Source: Antitrichia curtipendula
Lineage: Eukaryota > Streptophyta > Bryopsida > Hypnales > Leucodontaceae
Reading direction: 5' to 3'
Assembly: GCA_951230915.1 (NCBI GenBank)
Contig: OX579639.1
Span: forward strand, 15,562,001 to 15,626,000
DNA length: 64,000 nucleotides
In this document: piece after piece, positions 36,434 through 52,914 of the stretch
Layout: every line of letters starts with the position of its first letter
Numbering within the stretch: the first letter of the stretch is position 1
The notes under the pieces: generated by a model
Seen by the model: only the letters and a program-made list of their open reading frames with translations
Told to the model about the DNA's origin: nothing
Database searches by the model: none
Made by a program: the position numbers and the translations under genes

Positions 36434-37212
36434 TTAACCCCTAAATGCCTAAGCAACCATATATGGTCGCTCTAAAATTTCAGGCTTGTTTTGGTGTGAG
36501 TTGTTAAATTCCTTTGACCGGTTTAAATTTTTTTACCAAAGTAGCATTGAAGGTTAACTATTGAAAGCTTTCATTTTTCATTGAAAAAAGTAAATATTTG
36601 ATTTTTGAGAGGTCCTCAAAGGCATATATGTACCATTAGTGGAAGAGTAAAGCTTGCCAATTTCACTTGATTTGAGATCTAAGAAATTTTACTTATCCAT
36701 TTGATTTGAAAATGGTCCCAATGGAAATGTAAAGTGTTTTCATGATTTTCACCATTGAAAATTTAAACTTACAAGTGTTGATTTGGAGTTATTTGCGATT
36801 TCTACTTATAAAAAAAATATACATTTCAACAATTGCAAGGTGGATTGTGTAATGAGTTTGATAGCTTTTCATTTGAAATTAATATTTTTGAAAGTGCATT
36901 TTAGTGTACTAGCACTATTTGTAGTTGTTCATGTTACCTCCCATCCCAGAAACTTCTATATACAAATATTTGAAACATTGTAGGAACGGGAAGCATACTA
37001 AAAATAGAATGCATACATTTCTCTTGTTATAATCTTATGACTCCTATGCAATTTTATACTCAAAATTGGTAGGCATACTAATAAACAAGCTCTTTAAACA
37101 TCAATACGGTTGCATTTTGAAAAAACAAACAATTAGCTTCATTGGGGATAATTATAAGCCTATGCTCTTTTTTTATAGGAAAAACACCCTTGGAAAGGCT
37201 TTGAACCCCCTT
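36434..37212 (+). mobile_element. TTAA-family element with decayed right end
   Basis: Left end TTAACCCCTAAATGCCTAAG (TTAA 36434-36437). Near the right, ACTCAAAATTGGTAG and GAAAAACACCCTTGGAAAGG match the right end of the intronic copy near 4139, but the terminal TTAGGGGTTAA is lost. The right boundary is approximate. Confidence 0.5.
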
Positions 37213-37909
37213 CCCCCCTAAGTGCCTACTTAACTCATTAATTATTGTAATAGATATTTCAAGTAACATAGTAGTTAGTCCTAGATACAAAACACATTTA
37301 GAACATGGTGCTTTAAGAGTAGACTACCTTATTAACTTAATAGTTGAATTTGAGTGATTTTATCATTTTGCTTGTTTGTTGGCTTTGCAAGCTTCACTTT
37401 TTATTCCATTGTGATGTGCAAATGTTAAATGGTGTCTAAGTTGTGACGCAAGCCTGGAAGGCAATAGCAAGGGCAAGATGCTAAACCCATCACAAGGAAA
37501 TGAGGAATGGACTCATAGGATGAAAGCATAGGAATTTTATCCCAGAGGAAAATGCAGGATTTTTTTTTTTCACACATGGAAAAAATTTGCAAATTTTGAA
37601 TTCATAGTTGCAATTAGAGACCCCAAATTAGCAAGGAGAATCTAAACACAGCACAAAATAGGGGGCAAGATTTTATTTTTACCCAAAAGAACCTACATTT
37701 TCACCCTATTTTTGAACCTACATTTTCACCCAAAAGAACCTACATTTTCACCCTGATTTTGAGTCGTGAATATGAAAAAGATGCAAAAGGTAGATGAAGG
37801 TCGCAAGAACAATTGAAGTAGACCAACCCAATTCTATTCATTGCCCAATTTTGTCCCCTACTTTTGGGCCCCAATTGTGTCCAGAAAAGCATTCAAATTT
37901 GTTTATTTT

Positions 37910-38645
37910 TTTGACAAAATCAATACATTAGTTCCTATAAGGATTAGCATATCAATCCTTGATTGGTGAGTACTTAAGTGCCAATAGATACATAGAAAGG
38001 TGGTTATGGTTTGTCTATGGGATGTTTATGACTCTACTCTTTGGTCGATTTTGTAATTTCAAGGCAGAGTACTTCAGAAATTCACAAAAATTGCAATTTT
38101 CATTGAAAAATTATAATTCCACTTGAAACAAGCGCACATCTCTTAAAAATATGTGGTCCTGTAGTTCTCTTGGAGTTGGCACAAGATATTCAGATTGCAA
38201 ATCAGGATGTTAAGGTAAACTAGCCTATTCCCGTCAGCTTCTTATTTCTGACATCTGACTTTTGGCCCCATTACCACCCTGAAACTCATCTAAGTCCATC
38301 TATTTTTCTGACAAAATCAGCTCATTAATTCAGCTTGGGTAACATGTCTACCATTGATTGGTGGATATCCAAGTACTCATAGATACAATCTATGGCGGTA
38401 ATGGGTTGTTGATCTGACTTTTATAAATTAATCCATGGGCGGATTTGTAATTTCAGGGCAGTCAACTTCAAAAATTCATAGAAATTTCAATTTTCATCAG
38501 AAAATTATAATTCCACTTAGGTTTGATTCGTGAAACATGCATACAACTTTGAAAAATAGGTGCCCCTATTGAAGTTGACTCCAACATAGTCAGATCGCAA
38601 ATCAGGGTGGTAATAGGCTTGTCTACCTTAACAGGCACCGCCAAA
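37910..38645. repeat. Diverged tandem duplication, two units of about 360 bp
   Basis: Both units contain TGACAAAATCA, TTGATTGGTG, TTTGTAATTTCA.GGCAG, AATTATAATTCCACTT, ACA.AGTCAGAT-like and GCAAATCAGG in the same order (first about 37910-38220, second about 38310-38645). Non-coding. Confidence 0.75.
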
Positions 38646-41600
38646 AGAATGAGCACGAAGTGTGCAGCAATGTTTTTCTCCAAGCTTGCAATGTTGATTA
38701 CTTGATCACAAATTTTTGGAATTTGGATGATGACAAATTCTTTGGGCAGTTTGGGAACTAATTTATTTATATATATAGTTTTTTAAATTAAGTTTTTTTC
38801 TAACATAGTCACTTCTTCATCCATGAGACATGAAACATCCATTCACACTATTGTAAATTCTGTAACCATTGTAAAATTTCCATTTTTTAATACTTGGAAG
38901 CTACAGTTTGAAAAGGGCTCTAAACTTCAAAGTTTTAGGACAATAGAAGTGCACCAAACTGTACTTTTAGCTCAAGACGGATTGCAATAACCTAATTTTC
39001 AACCTTAATCATGAATATTTTGTCCAACTGCAAGATCATTTTGTTGAATAGAAGGATTATGAGGTTACAATTTGTAATTCAATTGTCAAGTTGAAATAAA
39101 AAGAACATAGGGTAGTTGCAATGAAATCCATTATGCATTTCTTTTCATGGAACTGGATCTGCTAATATTTCAAAAAAGGGATAGGAGACATGTTTATGAT
39201 ACTAAAGTAGTTTGGTCTAAAAGCGCCCATGCTCTAAAAGCAATCATGGCACAAAAGTACATTTTGCTGTCTTCAATGTACCAATAGTATACAATTCATG
39301 AGGTGGTCATTTTTAGTGACTACTACGTTTCAACTTCAAGAATTAGTAACTAATTTTACTAAAGTCCAAGCAATATGAAATTATGAATCAACTTTGATTA
39401 GATTTCAATTCCATTTTTCTTTCTACAAAAATTTACTGAGAATTGTTTGATAGAGTTTAACTTTTTTGAAATGGCAATCAACTCTTAAATGGTGACTTTA
39501 AAAGCAGACTACTTTATTTGCCCAACTCAATCACAGTTGGATATCACTTTCTCAACTGTACTTGCTGGCTTCTAGCTCTAACTTACACTTATTTTCATAG
39601 AAGCATCTCTAGCAACACTTTAATTGTGTAACATTGTTGCATACAGTTATACACTAAGTGTTTGATGGATGATAAAGAATCCTTCTATACAAGACAGAAG
39701 TGCAAATGTTCATCTTTGGAATATTGTGTGTAAATTATAAGAAAAATCTTGCACAATAGTTTGACATCCAATGAGTGCTTTGGAGATTTTTTAGGGAAAT
39801 AATTCACACAATACCCAAAGACCATCTTGTCATTAAAACAAGTTAGCAACTTGGTAGAAAGGCCTATTAATAAAAGTAGAGCAACCCAATGCCATCAATC
39901 ATTGAATTCTGACATCTACTGTATCCTCCCATTTGCCACCCATTAGTCATCCATCCATTACCACAATTTTAGCAATCTTTTAGCATTATGACAATGCACT
40001 TGGGAAAGGGACACATCAACGTGTGGTTTAGCATGGTGTATGCATGTTTTGCCAATTTAGTCTCAAGAAACTTTGAAAAATCACTAAAAAATCATTTCTT
40101 GTTTGAATGTCTTGATTCTACTTGCAAATGGCTTCTCTCAAAATTCTCAATCTCTAAAAAATATGTGAGTTGACAAATAGCTTTTCTAAAGTATCTAGAT
40201 AGCAAATCTTCTTGAATTAGACATATTTACATAACACTTGAATTGAGAGGGAGCATCTCTAGTTGCACTTTAAAACAAGTAAATAAAGTGGAAGACCTTG
40301 TTATCACCTACATAAGCAATATTCTAATACAGAGTCATTTAACACACTAAACCAATTTTAACATATTGACAATTGAAAATCACAAATTTTAACAAAACAA
40401 AGCATAAGTTTTTGAATATCTATGAATTTACTTAGAATTTTTGAAACTCAACTTTATAATATACTCTAAATCACTCTATGCATTCATATACACAATTAAA
40501 ATATTTTGGACTACTTGCATGGGTGATTGGGATGATTCCAAGAAAGACCGTTCTCATCTTGCGTCACATTCAAAATGATGGAGTTGTTTTCTTCCAAAAC
40601 TTTTGATAGTGGAACCCTATGAACTTGAAATTTTTATTGGAGATGGTTAACTTGACTATAATTATTAAATCATATCCCTTATTTTTTAGAAATTAAAAAA
40701 ACCATTTTATATTTAAAAAATCAACTTTTTCAATTTGTCACACTTTGAAATTTAGGATTTTTCAGTACTGGAGAGTATCCAAAATTATTGATCTAGAGCT
40801 AAAATTTCTATGGACTATTCCTAAAGTAGAGGGACATGTATCTACTTTATAAAAAATCTAATCATGCAATATTTTATGGCCTTTACATTCGTACAAATAG
40901 GGCTCTCTTGCGCATGCACTTCTGAACATTGAAGATGATTTCGGCTTCTATTTTTTAGTGAAATATGATTACTATCAAGTCTTTTAAAATGATAAATTTT
41001 TAGTGTTTTTTTATACATGATTTTTTAATTATTATTAACTTATACCTTGTTGTATCTATTTTTTGTAACAAACTATCTTTTTTTTCAATTAGTACTTTTT
41101 CAGTATTTGTAAGTAATCAATGGTACTAGTAGCCATCTATTTTTTAGATCAATGAGTGAGATTGTTGTGTTTCATAGAACTTGTCATATTCATATTACTG
41201 AGCACAGAAAGTACAATTTTGGCAAAATGCTACCAAAAACGTTTGGTCTTTCTTGCAACCACCCATTGCAAAAAACACTTGTTCTTTTTTCAATCCCCTC
41301 GACCTTGGACAAGTGTTTTTTTGCTCATAATTTTTGTGTCGTATCTTTGTTTTCTAAAAAAATTAAAATCAAGGTACATGTTTTAGTTATAGACATTGAA
41401 TAATTTCTTAAAATTATTTTATTATTTTTAAATTTCCCCAATTGGATGTCTACCTTGGCTAGATTGGGAGGTTTAGTGTTGTTTCTGATCCAGAAAAGCA
41501 ATATTGAAGGACGAAATTGGGACATAAGGACTTCAACTAAAATTATACAAGCCAATGACAATATTTTCTAAGAAATTAAAGTATTCACCTTCCCATGTGC

Positions 41601-43573
41601 AGTTGTGCACTACCTTTGTGCACATGCCCTAAATACAATAATTTTTTCTAAAGATGAAAATAGTTGAGAAGAAGCATCTTCAAGTTAGAAAAAAAGAATC
41701 TTTTGTAATTTATTTTTTTGAATTCGTTTACTATTTTCTAAAAATCAAATTTCAAAGTATCTATTTTTTTGCATTTCCATCACTTTTTTTATGCTTAAGT
41801 TTTAGAGATAAAATTTTCTAGGTCTGAATTTTTTCACATAGTATTTTGAATGCTTTACAAATTATCCATGTTTTATTTCAATTAAAAAAATTTACTCTAA
41901 AAGTTATAGTACTCATAATATTATTATATTAGGCCATTTTGAGACACAACTACAAGTGTTTCTTGCAATGACTTGCATCTAAATATCTTTAAGATTGATT
42001 CATGGTTCTAATTAGTTCTTTCAAGCACTTCTACCTTATTTTGTCTATATATTTCAAAAGTTCATTAGAATGACAACAACAAAATCCATCTTGTAGCCAT
42101 TTTTGGACACTTTAAAATAATATTTCATCTACATGTTTATATTGTATTTTCTTAACATTGATTATTTTCTCTATTCTATTTAATGAATATTAGTTATCAT
42201 TAGGTGCCAACCAATCAATAGGTTTTAGGATCCAAAAATCGATTTAGAATAGTACAATACCAATCATCCTTAAAATTCATCTTGGATAATTGAACATCAT
42301 CAAATTTTATATAAAAACTGTGCAATACAAATTATATTTTCAAGGTCTTTGTAACTCAGGTCTCAGGGTCTTTACTAGAGTGATAAAACTCTTTTCATTT
42401 ACAAATATGTGACTTGAAGATGAAATAACATTTATTATTCAATTATGTTTATGCATATTGATTCAAATGCAACCACACCACCCTACTTTTGAATAACATA
42501 AATAATTAATTGTAATTTTTTCTGTTTTAGTATACAAAGAGACTAATGATTGGTTGGAAGTTAGATAATGAGTTACATAGGTGGGCTAAACAATTGCCCC
42601 CCCCTCTAAACAAATCATTTGTCTTTTTGACATTGATGAAGTTCTAATGTGTTGGTGATAATGCTCTTATATTTTGTACTAGAAATCAATACTATAATAT
42701 TGGAATCTTAATATTCCTAAAATCTAGCATTTTATCCTCCCAATGCATTTCTTACTCAAAAAGCTCTTGTCGATTGTAGTCTTCTCTAGAGTTAATAGAG
42801 AGATTTCTTACTTATCTAGCTAGATTCAATGGATTTACACACACTAAGTTGTTGTTGCTTGTTTTTGGTTACATTATAAACTAAAGAACTTACAACATAC
42901 TCTCTTTAATCCATAAGAATCTAATGTATGAAGGAGAACACTGATTAAAAGCTTTATCAAACAAAATAAATTATAGTTTGAAAAGAGTCTATTAGATATA
43001 AGATCTCATTTTTACAATTTTTTTTTCCCTTCCCAACACAATATACATTGATCCCAAGCTTTACACAAAAACCATGAAGCATTAGTCAAAACAACAATTG
43101 GAGCTATACCTTCCGATTACTTGAGGCACGGTTATAGACGTCTTGCACTTCACCACGGCTACAGGACCATCCTTTTAAGGTGAAATCGTCAGGGGTCCCC
43201 CAGACACACTTGCACCAAGGCCAAAGTCACCCTCTATCCCCGTGTCAACGGCGACACCTCCCGCCTAAGTTCACGCGGAACTGTTTTTTTCAACAAAGCG
43301 ACCGCAAAACCTCGCAGCACCCAGCTGGAGCTCGTCAAGCAAATCGCTAACTTAGAGCAGCATGACCCAATACCTCAGAACGGAGATACCGATCGTCCAC
43401 TCAAACCACGAAATTAGAATCAAGCATTATTATTTCGCCAACAATGTCAACGTGCAGATCTAGTAGCACTTGTGTGTAATACAAGTTTCCACACAGTGTG
43501 TGCAAGCACGGAAGGTCAAATGCAGGATGCGCAACCAGAGATTTCCTAGCTAGACGTTCGAAGTTTCGTCTGG

Positions 43574-43607
43574 TTGACCTTGAACATACAGGCACCCGCT
43601 ATATAAA
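43574..43607 (+). promoter_or_regulatory. Peroxidase B core promoter: W-box and TATA box
   Basis: TTGACC at 43574-43579 and TATATAAA at 43600-43607, in the same order and nearly the same spacing as in copies A and C. The similarity to A and C begins near 43236. Confidence 0.82.
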
Positions 43608-43925
43608 CGAAGCCTTCAGTAGCCAATATCACTCCACCGTTATCATTTCAGCATCAAAGCTCGTGGACATCGACCGATTCCGCACCCGATTCGGCACCCG
43701 ATTTAGCCTTCAACTGCGAGTATCGGAGACACTCACGGGATTTGCAAGCTAGCATATCGATCATCGCCATTGCAGGAAATTGGTTTGAGGGCAGTAGCCA
43801 GCAAGCTGACATACTGTGCGATCGAGTCAGGAAGACGAAGCAAACGAGCGAGCGGGATTCAGTTTTGAATTACAACTGTAATTTTCTTGAATTCCTACTC
43901 GATCTTGAATTCCGACGCGACTAAG

Positions 43926-45520
<1,595 letters not shown>

Positions 45521-46060
45521 CCGTGTTCTGTCACTACAACGCGCTCACCGCGATGTGTTAGTTTAAGGCCGGTGCTAAGAAATTTGTCGAAGCTATTAAT
45601 TAGGTCGATGTACTTACTATGGTGAATCAATAGCATCACGTCATAGATTTTTTTGAGAGATTATGAGATTTGGGGAGTTCTAGCTAGGTAGCTAAATAGA
45701 TATGGATTTATTGTTTTCTTGGTGGTTGCGATTCAACGCAACTGCTTTCGGGCACAGAATTTGTAAAAGTATTCTTTCTCGACATTAATTTAAAGTTTAT
45801 TTGACGAAGATATCAGTTCGATTGTGCGTGGTGATTCATTAGATAGCATCACATCGTGGCTTCGTTTGGGAGATTGTCAGGATTTGTGAGTTGTAGGTTG
45901 CTGCATTGATTGTTTCTTTGGTGGTTGTGAATTAGCGCAACTGCTTTGGCTCACAGAGTGTGTGGAACTGTGGAAGCATTCGTTCTCAACGCTACTCTAA
46001 CGTTACATTGGCACAATTCCATTAAAATGGTGAGTTTAAGTTCTCGAGATTGGTGATAGC
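45521..46060. repeat. Peroxidase B 3' flank with two repeat units
   Basis: Units at about 45645-45790 and 45868-46010 match those after A and C (GAGAGATT.., TTCTTGGTGGTTG.GATTCA, GCGCAACTGCTTT, CACAG). Confidence 0.78.
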
Positions 46061-46099
46061 AATTTGACGAAGATTATTTATTTCGATTGTGGTAAACCA

Positions 46100-46700
46100 G
46101 TTGTATAGCATTCCGGCGTCCATTCCATCTCCGAATCGATCCTGTGCACATTAATCCCTTGTAGGAGAATTCCAAAATGTCCATCTATGGAACTTTTGAA
46201 TAATCCCATAGTCAATGTACGTCCAGTGATGATACACGTACTAGGGTACAACAAGGATGCACTAGGAATGGAATTCAGACACAAAAGAACATTGACAAAT
46301 TCCTTTTCGGCTTTCTGCTGTGAATTAACGTTAAAAAGAATTAAATTGCCAAAGAGTACTCGTCGGCCCAATATGCATGCAGCCCCGGCCTGTCGATCTA
46401 TCGTGATATTGCATGCAGACCTGGTTGATTTGATGACTAGAACATGCTCAGTATTATTTAGAATTTAGTGGAATTTGCACAAAGAGTAGAATTTAGACAC
46501 GAAATCACATTTTCCAGTTTCCATTTTGGATTTCTCATTTGAATCAGTGTGAAAACAATTCAATTGCCGCATGAGTACTTCTGAATCAGGAAAACGTTCC
46601 GGATCCAGTCGATCGATCCCATATTGCATGCAGACCTGGATGATTTGATCGATGACTAGAACAAGCAGATTCAATTGGTGGTTTTTGTGGATTACAGTAG
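46100..46700 (+). repeat. Orphan peroxidase intron-2-like fragments, tandemly duplicated
   Basis: ATGTCCATCTATGGAAC and AGTGATGATACAC recall intron 2 of peroxidase B (TTATCCATCTATGTAC, GTGATGATACAC) and GCATGCAGACC recalls intron 2 of A. Two units (about 46250-46450 and 46480-46690) share CATGCAGACCTGG.TGATTTG, GATGACTAGAACA and AATTGCC..A.GAGTACT. No exon 2 or 3 sequence accompanies them; probably remains of a lost peroxidase copy. Confidence 0.55.
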
Positions 46701-46740
46701 GAATGGAATTCAACACACCCCTCAATTAATTCACGATGGT

Positions 46741-47050
46741 CTTAATTTGGACCAGCATTATGAGCTGGCTCTGTGACGATGATTTTGCAACTTGCAAGAC
46801 TGTGGCGATCGAGCGAAGGATTCATTCCAAATTTAAATAGCGGCTGCTGTGTGCTGTCCGTATGTTCAATCAAGGTCAACTCCTGAAACGTCGTGCAAGT
46901 AGGAAAGTTCTTGGAAATGATGCTAACCAACCGGCTGCGCGTCCTGCGTTTGACCTTCCGTGCACAGGAAACTGAGATTCTCGGCAAGTTGACATACTGG
47001 AACGACTTGTACGTCCCCATTGGAATGTTGGATCTCTGAATTTCTCAACT
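46741..47050 (-). promoter_or_regulatory. Orphan peroxidase promoter copy in inverted orientation
   Basis: Read on the minus strand the segment has GCACGGAAGGTCAAACGCAG, TTTCCTA, GTTGACCTTGATTGAACATA and a TATA-like CCGCTATTTAAA (46832-46842), in the same order as the B promoter (GCACGGAAGGTCAAATGCAG, TTTCCTA, GGTTGACCTTGAACATA, CCGCTATATAAA). The W-box core is at 46874-46879 on minus. No peroxidase exon follows on the minus strand. Confidence 0.65.
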
Positions 47051-47160
47051 GTACTTGCTGGCTGCTTGCTGGCTGCCAGCTTTAACTTACAGTCCCTTTT
47101 GTGGGAGCATCTCCTGGTTCATTTCCTCTAGTATCAAATTCTTGCCTCACACTTTCCTAT

Positions 47161-48113
47161 TTAACCCCTAAAGGACCAAACACCATTTTTTGACAACATA
47201 GCGTTTTGGGGCAGCTCACCACGAATGGAATTTTTATTTTTTTTCTTTGAAATTTTCACACAAGATGTGCCCGAGGAGTAGCTTTAGGGCCCAACAATTT
47301 TCATAACTTTTGACTACATGGTTAAAAAGTTATGGTATGATATGTAGTTTTAATTGTTCGGCGGGCAGCCCGGGCAGCAAAAAAAACTTCTTTAAAAATC
47401 ATTTTCTAGAGAAATAAAAATTTGAAATTGGTTCTCTAGATTTATGTGCACAAGGAAAGCTTTGAATCATTCCACTTTGATTTATGAGATGAAAGTTATG
47501 AGGAATTTTAGTTGTGGGTAGTTTGCGGGTAGTTATAGAATCTCTACTCTAAAATAAACTTTGAAGTCCTTTATTTAACTCAATTTTCAATATTTTTGGA
47601 AAAAAATATAAACACAAGGTGTAGATTGTTTATTACAACATTACAATCATTTGGATTGGCATTTTTCAATTCCATAATTAAATCCTTAATAATTTAGTGT
47701 TTTGAATCATTTTCTACTTCTTTCTACTTACTATTTTTTTCCTATATGTTATACAATTCCAAATGATCTGAAATTTTTCAAGCATGTAGCTAACTTGCTT
47801 TGAAGAATGAATCCAAAGAGTTACCACCATTTTGGACATTTTTCCATACAAATGTGATCATGTGAAGTGCAGCTGCCCGGTTTTTTGCAGGGACAAAAAA
47901 AGGGTTTTTGTCGCTTCAAATGCTAATATCTTGCAATCTACACGGTGAAAATTCCTGAATTTTTTTCCACATCTTCTCAAACTAGTTTAATACAAGATCC
48001 TACGGTTACATGTGTCCAAAAATGTTTTTTTTCCAAAATTTGGTACTTGTACTAGAAATGGCAGTTTGGGAGCGTTTTTTGTGAAAACATAGTCCTAAAC
48101 CTTTAGGGGTTAA
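47161..48113 (+). mobile_element. TTAA-flanked non-autonomous element, full-length copy 2 (953 bp)
   Basis: Best-preserved copy: TTAACCCCTAAAGGACCAAA at the left and AACCTTTAGGGGTTAA at the right (TTAA 47161-47164, 48110-48113). Interior motifs shared with 13669-14604 include GGGCAGCCCGGGCAG, CTCTACTCTAAAATAAACTT, TTGTTTATTACAACA and GTGAAGTGCAGCTGCCC. No ORF of note. Confidence 0.85.
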
Positions 48114-49780
48114 TTATATTTAGTCCCAACAAGTGTACGGGCATACAAACAAATTGTTGTAAGTTTTTTTTTGTCTTTTGTAATTGCAAACAAAGATACC
48201 TAACTAAGGTAGTGTGCTCTAAAAGCGCCCATCTTCTTGAAACCGCCCCTATTTTTAGGTGAAGAATGGAGATGGGTTGATCCTTAAATGGACCAGTTTA
48301 GCAATTGAATGCATTGAGGAAAATTTGTTTTTCCTATTGCAAGAGCCCAATCATTGTCTTTGATTTCTGCACATCTCTTTACAAGTTGCAAGTGGACAGA
48401 TTTTGGAAGACCTATGGTCACAAATAGGTGCCTATGTCCTGAATCTTTGAAAATTCATAAGTAATTCAAAAATGCTTGGAAAAATACAAAACCACTTGTG
48501 TTAGGTACCACATCTATTTTTATTTCTCTGAAAAATGATCTAAAAATATTTTCGTCCATGAAAGCCTGTGAAAAAGGCAGACCAGCCCTTAAATGGTCGC
48601 TTTAAGAGCATACTACCTTACACTTAATTACAAGTTTACAACATGGTTTGCTAAACCCTAAGAGTCTTTGGTAGGGTGGGGGATTTAGATTTAGAACTTT
48701 TCTAGACAAAATCAATTTTTATATGTTGAGAAGAATGTAAACATACAATCTTCATTTTCTTTTCTTCCCAACCCTATATGAATTGATTAGAATTTTACAC
48801 AAAAATTATGGAGAGTCATGCAACTATACGAGTCAAATTACTAAAGATTGGACAAAATTGTTTCTTCAACATACTTGAATGTACTTTACACAATTAGAAT
48901 AGCTTCCACGTGAAACTCTTAAAAGATACTCATAATCCACCCAACAAATGTCAAAATTCTTTGGAGTAAAATCTCAATCTAGTATATTCTTGCACAAAAT
49001 GTGCACCTTTGAACATGAGACCCTAGAGTTGAGTATAACAATACCTACGACAAACTCTTTAGCTCTGAAAGGACAAGTCTGTGACCACTCTTTCAAACTT
49101 CAAAGTTCTTCTCTCTCTAAGCTCCCATTTTGTAACTATCTACGAATGAAATTTTCTATATTTATTTTTTAGAGATGTGATTACATGTCTTCTATAAGTT
49201 GTAAAATTTCAGATATTTTTTTGTGAAAATTTAGAATTATTGTGTATTTCTAAATAAAAAATTTTAAAAATTCACATCAAGTACAAAGTATGTTTAAAAA
49301 ATCTGAAAACTTCAACATCCTTTGGTGTACAAAAGACCATCGTACAAAATGTTTTTTACTATCATGTCATTCTAAAATTAGAAAATCAGCACTTTGTGGA
49401 AGTACGTCCAAAATTCAAATTGCAATAAAAGTATAAAACATTCAGAATTATAAATTTTTCAAAATTTAAAATTGGAGTATAAACTTAAACTTGATAAGCT
49501 TCTCATTTGAATGAAATTCATTTGAATGAAATTCATTTGAATGAAATTCATTCAAATGAATTTCATTTTTATGCCTTAAATTCAAAATTCAGAGAGAAAA
49601 ACAAAAATTGCCAAAATAAACTACACAGGGATTTATATTTTGGAAATCAACATTTCTCTAGAAATATTGTTGCCTATCATCAATCACTGAATTTTTGGGT
49701 GCCACACCTGCATGCCATTCCTCCCAATGAGTCCCAAAATTTTGGATGAAAAATAGTCCCCTACAGAGCTTTCCATTCGT
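48114..49780. other. Intergenic between peroxidases B and C
   Basis: No gene seen. Near 49502-49565 a 15-bp motif (ATTTGAATGAAATTC) is repeated three times in tandem and ends in its own inverted form. The duplicated peroxidase C promoter region begins near 49826. Confidence 0.6.
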
Positions 49781-50146
49781 TAGTCGGACATTTTTTGTCT
49801 TCGTCGTAAATCAATGATCCAGTGGAATCCTCCCGACTAACGCGGAACTGTTTCTTTCAACAAAGCGACCGCAAAACCTCGCAGCACCCAGCTGGAGCTC
49901 GTGAAGCAAAAGGCTAACTTATATTAGCGCCGCATGACCAAATACTTCACAACGGAGACACCGATCGTCCACTCTCAAACCAGAAAAATAGAATCCAGTA
50001 TTATTTAATAGTTCGTCAACAATGTCAACGTGCAGATCTAGTTGCACTGGTGTGTAATACAAGTTTCCATCGATTTGTGCACGAAAGGTCAAATGCAGGA
50101 TGCGCAGCCAGAGATTTCCTAGCTAGACATCCGAAGTTTCGTGTGG

Positions 50147-50179
50147 TTGACCTTGGACATACAGGAACCGCTATATAAA
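50147..50179 (+). promoter_or_regulatory. Peroxidase C core promoter: W-box and TATA box
   Basis: TTGACC at 50147-50152 and TATATAAA at 50172-50179, conserved with copies A and B. Confidence 0.82.
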
Positions 50180-50452
50180 CGAAGCTTTCAGTCGCCAATA
50201 TCACAACTCTATCACCAATTCAGCAGCAATTGCTCAATTCGGGACCCAGTTTCGCACCCGATTTTGCATTCAGCTGCCTATTCGGAGGCTCACGGGGATT
50301 TGCAAGCTAATTAGCACATCGAGCATCGCCGTTGCAAGCAATTGGTGTCAGTGCTCTAGCTGGTTCAATTACTGTGCGACTACGTACACGGGGTTCAGTT
50401 TTGAATTACGTACAAACTGCAATTTACTTTGAATTCTACTCGATCCTCAAAG

Positions 50453-52091
<1,639 letters not shown>

Positions 52092-52870
52092 CCTTGCTCT
52101 GTCATTGCAACACATGGTTCTGATCACGGTGATGTGTTTAAGGATTCGTGATAGCAATTCATTTTGACGAAGCTATTAATTGGTTCGACTGGGGTGAATC
52201 AATAGATAGCGTAATGATTACATTATATATGTACTGTAAAAAAATTACAGTATAAATTCTTTTCAGAGATTGTAAGGTATTGTGAGGGTAGCTAGATTTG
52301 GATATATATTGATTGTTTCCTTGGTGTTTGTGATTTAACCCAACTGCGTATTAATTTGGCTCATAGAATTTGTGAAACCATTCGTTCTTGACGTTAATCT
52401 AAAGTTAAATGGCATTGTTCCATTAACATGGCACGGTAACCAACTGATCTTATGGCACACTCTCACCTCAGTTAGTGTTTAACTCTGAAAGGACATTTTA
52501 TGTCCAGACTTGGTCAAACGTTAGACTTCGACATTAAAACACACACGTTTCAAGGTTTTGATATTTTTCACGTGTATAGTTCAACTGTTGTGAATCAATA
52601 GCATCACATCGTATGTTTACAGTGTGGATCGATTCTTTTGAGAGATTTTTAGGTTTGTAGGTAGCTAGATGGATTGATGGTTTCCTTGGTGGTTGTGATT
52701 CAACGCAACTGCTGTTAGTAGCGCACAGAAATCTGTGAAACCATTTGTTCTTGACGTTAATTTGAAGAAATTATTAGTTCAAATCGTGGTGAATCAATGT
52801 ACAGAGGCATTACATCGTGGAATCTTTTTAGAGATTGTAAGGTATTGTGAGTTGTAGGTAGCTTTTATGG
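52092..52870. repeat. Peroxidase C 3' flank with repeat units
   Basis: Units at about 52258-52410 and 52630-52760, with a partial one at 52822-52870, of the same element seen after A and B (TTTCCTTGGTG.TTGTGATT, CAACTGC, GCGCACAG). A further copy lies at about 53325-53420 inside the spacer of the inverted repeat. Between the units, 52479-52510 (TTTAACTCTGAAAGGACA) looks like a fragment of a TTAA-element left end. Confidence 0.72.
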
Positions 52871-52914
52871 ACTAATTAATTGCAAAACAAGTCATGTTAT
52901 CAAGAATAATAGCC

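Larger units (their letters stand above)
35720..43235. other. Intergenic between peroxidases A and B
   Basis: No gene seen in 7.5 kb. It contains a decayed TTAA element (36434-37212), a short triplicated motif near 37690-37760 (ACCTACATTTTCACCC), a tandem duplication (37910-38645) and a segment at 39530-39640 that recurs at 47040-47130. The rest is AT-rich without recognisable signals. Confidence 0.6.
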
